Source of the DNA: Anaeramoeba flamelloides
Lineage: Eukaryota > Metamonada > Anaeramoebidae
Direction of reading: 5' to 3'
DNA length: 64,000 bases
NCBI GenBank assembly: GCA_027625915.1
Contig: JANTQA010000026.1
Span: forward strand, 6,014,001 to 6,078,000
Positions within the stretch are counted from its first letter, which is position 1, and every line of letters starts with the position of its first letter. The position numbers were made by a program, and so were the translations under genes. Below, piece by piece: positions 54,941 to 64,000 of this stretch. Below the pieces are notes generated by a model that did no database searches, was not told where the DNA came from, and worked only from the letters and a program-made list of their open reading frames with translations.

Positions 54941-55329
54941 AAATTTTCTTCTACTTCTTTTATTTCAAATTAATATTCTAAATAACCAATTAAAAATAAA
55001 TATTTTCTAAAGAATCATTTTTATTTTTGTTACTTGGTCTTGATTATATATTATTTGTAAATGTTTAGAAGTGTGATAGAAAATAAAATCAATATAAAAA
55101 TATTCACAAAAAAAAAAATGAATCCATATTTTGTCATAAAAAAAATCATCAATAAATGTTATATTCTTAACTAAATCGCAGAAGTGGGAAACCAGTTTCA
55201 TAAAAATAATTTTTAATAAAAATATACGTTTATTTGAATAATAAATAATAGAAAATTTTCACTTTGTTTTCCGATTTCCTTTTTGAAAGAATATTACAAA
55301 TAAAAACCTACAAATTAAAAAAAATCTTT

Positions 55330-56750
55330 TTTTACGGAAGTAGTTACATTTTACTATTTTGAAATTTTTTAATCTTTACAATATTACTCAAAAATGGTTT
55401 TTCGTACATCATGAGATATTAAAATTTTGAAACCAAAATACCATTCTTAAATTACTTTGTTTATGAAAGGTTATATAAACCAAAAAAAAAAAAAACAGAG
55501 TTAAAACTTTAATTTTTAAATTTATTGGAACATTTTTTTTTGATTATCATTTTTTGGTTTTATTTGATTGTGCTTTGGATTTGAAAAGTATTTATAGGTA
55601 TGCTCGAAAATAATCCTATACTTAAAGTAATAAATAGACCCAAGAGAAGGTGTTTATTTTAAACAAATATTTTATTTTTGAAGACCAAACAAGAAAGTTC
55701 AACTTTCCAGAGAAAGTTGTTAAAATCAATTAAAAAAAATACAAAATTCGATAAAAGACTTATTTTGGAGGATAAAAAATCTTGAATTCCTTAATTTGGA
55801 AGAACCCAAATAATTTATAACTTGGATATCTCACACCATTGCTATTTATTATTATTTTACAAAATATCATTTTTTAACATATTTGTTTTCGTAATTAATT
55901 TTTCAAATATTTTTATGAGAATAAGCCAAAACAAATAATACTGTATTAAAGATTAAAGTAAAAGTGTTCAAATATTGAAATTAAAAAATAATTACAAAGG
56001 GTTTAAACCAAAGAAAAAGAAAAATTTCAATTACATATTCAGAATTATTTTGAGTTTTACAATTTAAAGGAAAAATAAATAATTACCAAATCAAATATAT
56101 ACTTACATTAAATCTTTATTTATAATAAAGAGTTGATATAATATCATATTATACTAACCAAAACTAAAATTAGATGAATTAAATGAAATTAGGATTTTGA
56201 AATTCATTTTGGAAAATTCTTTATTAACAAAAAGTAATTTGTTTATCAAAAAATTTCCAAACAAAAGATAAACCATTCAGTATTAAAAACAAAGCTTTTT
56301 AAAGTAGAAGCGATTGCGTCAAAGGTTAGAGATAAGATCGGGAAATTAAATATTTTTTTTTTTATTATTTCTTGATCAATCTTATTATTTGTTTTAATTT
56401 TCAGTTTTTAATTATAATGTAAATATTTTTAAACTAGGACATATTCAACTCTCATAGCTATTAAAATATTAAAGTGTTTGGTGTAAGAAATGATTTGAAT
56501 CATTCAGTTTAGTATAAACTGGAGCACTCAAAATTGAAAAAATATACTTCCTCCCTTAAATACTTTTAGTGAATTTTTATTATTTGGATGATATTCGAAA
56601 TTCAAATGAGATAAAATTTCAGTTGATTTTCTTATTTTTCAAGACTTAAATATTGGTTTTTGATTGGGATTCTTCGTTCGTAGAAAATATACTAATGTAT
56701 CAAAATATTAGAAAAGAGGACCAAACAAAGAAACTGAAATCACAAATTTC
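55330..56750. repeat. Long duplicated segment (partner 61855-63230)
   Basis: About 1.4 kb collinear with 61855-63230. Shared blocks include TTTGAAACCAAAATACCAT, GAAGACCAAACAAGAAAG, the TGCTATTTATTATTATTTTA block, TAGATGAATTAAATGAAAT and AAAAGTAATTTGTTTATCAAA. Many indels and no conserved reading frame. Its last part (56617-56850) also resembles 36480-36690. Confidence 0.7.
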
Positions 56751-57483
56751 AATCTATTTCCTTGATGGGTTACTCCCTTATAAAAGAAAAAAACAGTAAA
56801 ACAAAGTAAAAATATTTTCCCATTTATTATACAAATAACCGTAAAAGACAAAGGAAGTTTCAGAACAAACAACTGGTTTTCTAAATAACAAAAACAAGCC
56901 TGGGTTAATTGAGAATTGTTTTTGCTCTTTCCAAAATCATAAGGCTAAAAGATATTCGCTTGAAATTCTTATTTTGATTTTTAATCAAAAATGTTTTTCA
57001 AGTAAAAAGGATCTTATTGTCAAGTGTATTAAATAAACAAAATGGGGTTGATTGAAGATCTCGAACAAAAAATTTTAAAATTCCGGACTAAAACTAATTG
57101 TATTCTTTTAATGGTGTGTTACCTGAATCGAGATCAGAGAAAAAAGAATTTACATTTGCAAAGAAATAAATTATATCTCATTTGAATTTTATTCTATGTG
57201 AATTAAAACCAAATCTTTAATCTCGTTTATGACAACATGTTAAAAATATTGAGAGTAACACAAAAAAAAGAGATCGGTATGTTCTATTTTCAAAAAATTT
57301 CCAACCTTTTTTCAAAAATTGTGTTTCAATTTTTCGCCTTGTGGGAATTCGTTCATAAACCGTGTTTATTTTCAAGAAATTGACTTTAACCTTTCTCAAG
57401 AATATAATAATGAGAAAAAAAAATTGATTTATTCCGAGAATTCACTTTGAGATTTTTATTTTTTTTTAATAATCTTGAACAAC
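56751..57483. other. Spacer upstream of the VOC gene
   Basis: Repeat debris then AT-rich DNA. The minus-strand open frame at 57217-57399 has no recognisable domain. Confidence 0.4.
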
Positions 57484-57987
57484 ATGAACAAACTATCATC
57501 TATTGGAAAATTACACCACATTGGAATGATTACAAAGAACGTGAGAAATCAGATTATGCTTTTTGAAAGTCTCTTTGGTGAAGGAGAAAGCAAAATAACA
57601 GTAAAATATTTTGATTATTTTCAATATTTTTCTTGAATTTTCAAAGTTTTCAAATACTTACTTCCTCTTTATTATAAATAGGATCTTCCCGAGGAAGAGA
57701 GTGTTATGGGCGAACTGACAATAAACGGAACAATGTACCAACTTTGGCAAGCGAATGGTGAAAAGAGTCCCGCTTGGGAGGCTAGTAAACGGTTGCCTGA
57801 AGGAGGACTCCACCATTTGTGCTATTTAGTTGAAGATTTAGACACCGCGCTGGAGCAAGTACAAAATCTAGGGATCAGAAAATCCTTTCAAGAAAATGTT
57901 GTTATGAAAAATGGAGACAAGATGAATTTTTTAAAAGAAGAAGATTGTGGTGGTATTTCGATTGAACTTTGGCAAAATAAAAAATAA
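57484..57987 (+). CDS. VOC-fold protein, methylmalonyl-CoA epimerase-like
   Basis: Two-exon model: 57484-57600 and 57682-57987, intron 81 nt (GTAAAA...ATAG, phase 0); 140 residues, the usual length for this enzyme. Methylmalonyl-CoA epimerase interconverts the R and S isomers on the route between propionyl-CoA and succinyl-CoA. Two vicinal-oxygen-chelate modules are visible: KLHHIGMIT...GTMYQLWQ, and GGLHHLCYLVEDLDTAL...DCGGISIELWQ. His12, Gln59, His84 and Glu134 occupy the positions of the family's His-Gln-His-Glu metal ligands, and the DCGG near the end is typical. Exon 1 is required: without it the first His module is missing. There is no obvious mitochondrial presequence (only about 9 residues precede the domain). 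Another VOC enzyme cannot be excluded. Confidence 0.78.
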
Positions 57988-58180
57988 ATTCCTATTCTCG
58001 AAACATAGAGCCTTCAAATTAAATCCAATTGTCTTACATTCTCTTGGACCCCTGTAACAATAAAATATTTGTTACGCGTTGAACTCGTTGTTTCATTGCG
58101 TTTGGTCTCGCTTTCACAAAATATGCTTTGTCTCTTTTAATAATTTTTTTCTTTCTGAGATTTCTTTTTTTGAGGGGTTA
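57988..58180. other. 3' flank of the VOC gene
   Basis: Slightly GC-richer than its surroundings. GTAACAATAAAATATTTGTTAC at about 58055-58076 forms a 7-bp stem and may belong to the 3' UTR. A 40-codon minus-strand open frame overlaps it, with no recognisable domain. Confidence 0.35.
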
Positions 58181-59994
58181 CAGCTGTTCCAAGGATACCA
58201 TAAAATTTAAAATAAATCAAAATTGAGTTTTCTATTCTTATTGTCTATTTTCAAAAAATTCCGAAAGAAGAGTTATTATTCCAAAAATTTTTTCAATAAA
58301 TGAGTTATTATTCAAATTTTGGAACAGTGAAAAAAAAAATTTCAAGATCCCTGAAACTTAAGGGAGTAGCTACACCATAAGACATGATAAAAAATTGAGA
58401 GAGATGAGATTAGAACATTTTATTTTAGTGACCTGTGATCGTAGATTCTCTAAAAATTTTTTTAAAAAAATTATTTGATATTTTTTTTTTTTGTAGTGTT
58501 TAACAATAAAACAAAACGAGAATGAATTGATAAAATAGTTTTTATTTAATTTTTTTTTTTTTTTTTATTAAAAAAATTTAATTCGAAAAATTTTTTCTCA
58601 GTTTAAACAGTCGAAAGAATAGCAATACTAAACTTTACATCCAATTTGGAAATAATTTTGATTTTACAAACCATTTTATTTTTTGTCTTTATTGTTTGTG
58701 TTTTCGTTTTCTTTTTTTCAGTTACGAAATCTGTTTCGTTTGATCTGGAATTTTTTTTCAACAGTTGATAGAATGTTACTGTTGAGTTTCTTAAATTGAA
58801 AAATCCACATACAATTGGTCCATGGTATCTTATCATTTGATCGATCAACAATCGTTGGTGAAATTTCAACAAATTAACCAATACATTTTTTGTTCAGCTA
58901 GTTTCCGTATTTGGGACACACCCATTTTTTTATTTTTTTGTTTTATATTTTTTTCTTTTATTTGGATGAAAATGATTACTTATAAAAACATTAATACTAT
59001 GTTACTTATATGTGATTTTATATTACGTTTGTAAAAATATAATTATTTGGGTTTTTTTTTTCCTATTTTTGATTTTAGATGTGTACAAAATTTTGGAATG
59101 GGGTATAGGTTTTTTTTCGGGAGAAGATAATTTTAGATTTTTAGAATAAAACCTATAGCTATTTTGTGGTTTAAAATTTGATAAAATATAATCATATTCA
59201 CTTCTCCAATTCCACCAAATCCAACGATTTAAAATCCTAAAAAGTATGAAATGTTTTAGGATAATTATTTTTTTTTGGAATCCTACGAGTCATTTAATTC
59301 CCATTCATGTTTTCTTTTGTGGTTCTCCCGATTATAATGTTTTTGTTCATTATAAACAAAATCCATTAATCCCTAATACCACTGATAAAAAAATTTTGCT
59401 TATTACTTTTTTATTGTCATGATTAAAAAATTGAAAATGATGAAAGAATAAAAAATGAAAAAATTTAATGCCACAATAGAATGCCGAGATAAGGACGAAA
59501 TATAAGTTATTCAACATTCGAAACACTATTTTAAGCAATTCAACCCAACATTCTATTGTGGAAATTTCTTTGAGATTTTGAAAAAAAAAATTATAAAAAA
59601 TCTAATGAATTAAGTACTTTATTTAATAAAAAGCAATGAGGTAACCAAAGTAAAAAATGTTATTTTCTAATCCTCTTCAAAATTATAAAGAAGTGAAATT
59701 TTTTCCTTTACCGTGGCTACTCCCTTAAAAATTATTAGTCCAAAGAAGTTCAAAAAAAATATCAATATTTACTGATCTTTAAAAATTTACCATTTTTGAA
59801 CAATATTTTTAAGTGCTTCAAGAATCTTCAATTTTGTTTCTTTTTGATTTTTCAAAAATTTGAATAATAGCTCATTTATTGAAATAATTTTTGGAATAAT
59901 AACTCTTATTTCGGAATTTTTTGAAAATAGAAAATAAGAATAGAAAACTCAATTGTGTTTTATTTAAAATTTTATGGTAGACTTGGAAAGACTG
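58181..59994 (-). mobile_element. Tc1/mariner-like transposon with long inverted repeats, decayed
   Basis: TA|CAGCTGTTCCAAGGATACC at the left and GGTAGACTTGGAAAGACTG|TA at the right are complementary. The inverted repeats extend inward for about 190-290 bp, through ATTTTCAAAAAATTCC to AAGGGAGTAGCYAC near 58361 and 59726. Size is 1814 bp. On the minus strand 58881-58603 gives a helix-turn-helix-like segment (QRLLIDQMIRYHG...LRNSTVTFYQLLKKN) followed by a basic stretch, as at the start of Tc1-type transposases. Another conserved frame, ILNRWIWWNWRSEYDYILS, lies near 59238-59182. No intact catalytic domain is seen, so it is not autonomous. Fragments occur at 27689-28500 and 47565-47800. Confidence 0.72.
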
Positions 59995-60119
59995 TAATCC
60001 TCCAAACGAATAAATGGTGTATTTCCTTTAACAATAATATTTTTTTCAATTTTAAAGTTTCGAGACAAAGAGTCTAAAATATATTATTGTACCAATTCAT
60101 AGTAATTGCTATTATCTTT

Positions 60120-61835
60120 ATTGTTTTTATTTCGATTCTGAAGTGATGAGTAAACTAAAAAAATCTTCAAGTACAGTGGTGTAAATAACATATGCTTTTT
60201 ATTTTAACTCATTAGTAAAATTTAACTCATGTAAAAAATATTGGATTACTCTATAAATAAAAGAAACAAACCAATGTGATGAAAACAGTATATAAACAAG
60301 AAATAAGGTTCTTTAAATAAATTTTAAAAAAGAATTATCAAGATATTGAAAGATTAAAAGGTAATTTTTTGACAAACAAAAGAGTGAAATTTTACTTTTT
60401 TCAATTTTTATTTAAAAAAATCATTTAAAGTCAATTATTGAGAATATGATAAATTTTTTGAAACAAAATCATTTAATATTATTGAGCCATTTCAATTAAT
60501 AAAAGATCTAACCCCTAAAGACAATTTGAATCTGAACCAAGAATATATGTGTGTCTTCCTATCTTCAAATTCCTAAGTCTGAAAAAAAAAAACACGAGTT
60601 AAATTTTCGTAATGGGTTAAAGGTTGTCAACAGGTGTTATTTACACCACTGTAAATCTAATAACAAATTCAAAAAAAATTACTGTATCTTGTAAATGAAA
60701 AATGAAAAGTCAAAATTCTGATTACTACAATACATAAAATTATCATTTAAAGATATTTTCAGAATGAATTATTTTTTTTAAAAGAGATATCAATTTTCCA
60801 AATTTTGAATAAGTCTAAAATTCAACATATTTCCAATTTATTTCAAAAAATATTATTTTCTTTGAGAAGGAAAAAGAAATCTTATTGTAGAAAGGGAAGT
60901 GTACAAAAATACACTTTAAAAATTTAAATCCTCTAAATTCTAAACAAACCAGCATAAAAAATCTACTTAATTTGAAAAGAAATTACAATAATTTTTTTAA
61001 ACTTGAGAAAAATATAATATATTGATTCAAAAATCCGTTCAAATCATTTTTTTTTTCTTTTTATTGAACCAAAAAAATCAGTGAAAAACAACCAGAAAAT
61101 CAAATTAAAAATTCTCCCAAAATACTTTTTTAAAACCTGGAAAATTCAACTTATAATCTAAAGAAATACTTTTTAATTTGATTATTAAAAATAATATATT
61201 TGATTAAGAACCAAATATAAATATTTCCAGTTAGTAAGTAAAAACCCAAATATTAAATGCACCCATGGAATTTATTATACTATCTCAATTTTTTATCGAT
61301 TTTCAAACAAATAAATAAATTCTAATTAATAAATAAAAAAAAAATAAAAAAAAGAATATTTATCAAATAAAAATTTAAAACAAATAGTTCCTTGAATATA
61401 CCCTCTGAATATTTGTAAGAGAATATTGACTGGTCTTTTAAATAAGAAAATTCAAAATATTTTGAGAATAAAATAAATGATCAAGTTTTTGAGATCTTCC
61501 AGGATTCAATATTTGATTTATTTTTATTGTATTTTTAAAATAAGATTAAATTTGAAAAATTTTATTAATTATAAAAACTCCCAGAAATTACTTAATAGTG
61601 AGATTTCTTCAAAATAAAAAATGTTTTGAAAATTTTTCTTTGTCTGTTTTGGATCTAAAAATTTAAATAAAAAGGATCAGATCGTTTGATTTTTAAATTA
61701 ATTTGGGAAAATATTAACCTCTTTTAAAAATGATACACCATCCCTCAAAAGCTGATCAAGAAAGTTACACACATTGCTTAATTAGATACTTGTGAAAATA
61801 AATACTTTATTACCTTTAGGAAAAAAATCAAATAT
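60120..61835. repeat. Long duplicated segment, copy 2 (partner 6600-8150)
   Basis: Collinear with 6600-8150 (see that entry for anchors). It contains the MITE at 60174-60651 and lacks the LINE insertion of copy 1: the single target reads AATAGTGAGATTTCTTC near 61597-61613. Confidence 0.75.
60174..60651. mobile_element. MITE family B with perfect 17-bp terminal inverted repeats
   Basis: CAGTGGTGTAAATAACA at the left (60174-60190) is repeated in perfect inverse at 60635-60651, and TA dinucleotides flank both sides (60172-60173, 60652-60653). 478 bp with no coding capacity. The allied sequence at 6639-6665 shows the unoccupied site with a single TA. Confidence 0.9.
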
Positions 61836-61854
61836 GAGTTATTAGTTACTTAAG

Positions 61855-63230
61855 GATGTACGTACATTTTCCCATTTTGAAAAATTTTAATTGTGTGAAC
61901 ATTACTGAAAATTATTTTTTGAGTGCCAACAGATATTGAAACTTTGGAACCAAAACACCATCCACTAGTCTATTCGTGAAAAGAATCAAAGTAATTCAGA
62001 GTTGAATCTTAAATTTTTTGATTTTTTGAACATTTTTTTTGATGAAATTTTTGGTTTTATTAAATTTGGTTTTGGATCTCGAGATGTGTTTATACGAACA
62101 ATTGAAATTAATCAAACAGTAAACCAAAAAAATATACCTGAAAGGGTGTGCATTTGAAACAAATATTTTCTTTTCGAAGACCAAACACGAAAGATAACCA
62201 TTCCAAATAAATTTGTTGAAATCGAGAATGATTAAAAAAAAAAACGATAAAAGCCTATTTTTGAAGATTGGTTTTCATTATCTTCTTAATTTGTATGAAT
62301 ACAAACTATTTTTTTCCTTGAATTTCTAGCCCCATTACTATTTATTAATATTTTATAAAACCTTTTGTGACAAATTTGCTTTCAAAATTCAATTTTAAAA
62401 TATTTCTATCAAACAAAGCCAAAACAAAGAATACTATTAAAAAAATTAAAATAAAGGAGTTGAATTCTTGGAATCAAAAAACAGTTACAAAAGATTCAAA
62501 TCAAAATAATTGAGAAATTCAATAACAAATTGTTATCAGATTCAGAATTTATTTGAGTTCTCATTTTAATGGAAAATAAATAATTATTAAATCAAACGCA
62601 TTTGTCCAATAAACCCTCATTCTTAAGAAGAATTACAAAAATCTCTGATTTTCTGAACTAAAACTAGAATTAGATGAATTAAATGAAAATAGGATTTTTA
62701 AATTCATTTTGGAAATTCTTTAGAAATAAAAAGTAATTTGTTTATCAAATATTTTCAAAACATGATTTTTTTCATAAAGAATTAAAAATAAAACCAAATA
62801 AAGAATAAGTAATTGTGTAAAATTTTATAGATAAGATCAAGTAATAAATGATTTTTATTTATTTTTTTTTGATCAATTTTTTCATTTTTTTGATTTGCGT
62901 TTTTTTTGTTGGTATGAAAATATCTTCTACTAAGATATATTCCACTCTAGTGTTATGGAAAATATCAATGTATTTGGCTTAAGAAATGATTTGAAGAATT
63001 CAGTTTCACATAAATGGTGGCACTCAAAAAATGAAAAATGTAATTACCTCCTTAATAGAGCCAATATTGTTTTTAAGGGATTAGTATCCCCACAAAAAAA
63101 AGTAACATTTTAAAATATATTATTGGTGATATTCTCTACTTACAAATTTTGGTTATTCCAAAGTATCAAAAAATTATGATCGACTCAGAAACCTAGAAAA
63201 AAATTTTTTTCTGATATTTAAATTTTTGTT
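61855..63230. repeat. Long duplicated segment, copy 2 (partner 55330-56750)
   Basis: See partner entry. It directly follows the other duplicated segment. The minus-strand open frame at 61996-62184 lies inside and is not conserved in the partner. Confidence 0.7.
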
Positions 63231-64000
63231 TCGATTTTTTTCAAAAAAAAAAAACTTTTAAATTGATTTTATTTCTTACTTTATAAAAATTTTTTATGTT
63301 TTTATTCCCCTTTACATCATTATTATACAATAGCAAGCCTTTTTTCCTGGATTCTCAAGGTAAAGATTTTTTTTCTTTTGTGAGATAATTCTTTTGGTTT
63401 ACCAAAAAAAAAAAATGATTTATTTAGCATAGAAAAAAAATATTGATATTGCTTAAAGTGGGATTGTTATAACTATTATCGATTTTTAAAGATATTTACC
63501 CATTTTACTCAAGAATTGTATTTTTGTGTTAACAAAATTTGATTTTTCAAAATATTATTTTCTTTAAGAACGAATTTGAATTTTGTAATTTTATCCTCAA
63601 AAATTAAAATCATTTTTTTCTTAAAATATGATTTAAATTGTTACAATAGTTCTTGTGAATAAAGGCAAACAATTTGTTAAAAATATTTTTCAATTTTTGA
63701 ATTTTTTTTTTTTTTGAGTAACCAGAAAACAACTTTTTTTAAAAAAAAAAAAAAAGTTAATAGATAGATCTGAATTTCTTAGATAAAATTTTTGTTAAAT
63801 TTCTCTCAAAATTTCATTTATTAAATCACCTATACCTCAATTTATTTCATTTGCTGAGATTTGAATTGAAATATTAAGAATGAATAATAATAATTAAATA
63901 TAAAAATTTATGACAAAATCAATACTTTCCAACCTAAAAGAACAAATGGTCTTTACCCTTTACAAGAATTAACTTAATTTTCTAACACAAATAATTGGTA
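63231..64000. other. AT-rich end of window
   Basis: Homopolymer-rich DNA with no recognised gene, RNA or repeat. Confidence 0.45.

Noticed and set aside
1-64000. CRISPR arrays, bacterial operons, rRNA genes
   Set aside because: No regularly spaced repeats with spacers, no ribosome-binding-site-led gene clusters and no rRNA signatures. Gene structure is eukaryotic.

Overview
The window looks like nuclear DNA from a very AT-rich free-living protist. Genes sit far apart in A/T-homopolymer-rich spacers. Introns are GT-AG, every gene here stops with TAA, and the proteins carry long Lys/Glu, Asn and Gln tracts. Ankyrin-BTB and RCC1-BTB proteins plus these tracts suggest an amoeboid lineage such as Anaeramoeba (a guess from protein style, not proven).

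Layout of genes: a small RalGAP/tuberin-type Rap/Ran-GAP protein (273-1673, +); prefoldin subunit 5 (5642-6136, +); an ATAD2/Yta7-type AAA ATPase with bromodomain, interrupted in frame by an intein (9520-15840, -); a PH / coiled-coil / RUN-like protein (21734-26409, -, two exons); a candidate U13/snR45-like C/D snoRNA (about 31554-31674); a TLC-domain ceramide-synthase-like protein (33488-37314, -, two exons around a 2.9 kb intron); an ankyrin-BTB protein (42436-44857, +, three exons); an RCC1-BTB protein with a 56-codon GAA tract (49710-52085, +); and a methylmalonyl-CoA-epimerase-like VOC protein (57484-57987, +, two exons). They form no operon or obvious pathway; these are dispersed housekeeping and signalling genes.

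The spacers hold mobile-element debris: 5'-truncated copies of one non-LTR retrotransposon (several with visible target-site duplications), a Tc1/mariner-like element with long terminal inverted repeats, two TA-flanked MITE families, a two-hairpin element present as a triple array, and long diverged duplications. One duplication (about 6600-8150 and 60120-61835) is useful because each copy preserves the empty site of an insertion found in the other.

The most interesting items are the intein in the nuclear ATAD2-like gene (371 residues, Cys at its start, His-Asn at its end, Ser following, and a decayed LAGLIDADG region) and the snoRNA candidate, whose two antisense elements bracket the expected acetylation site in the 3'-terminal helix of 18S rRNA.
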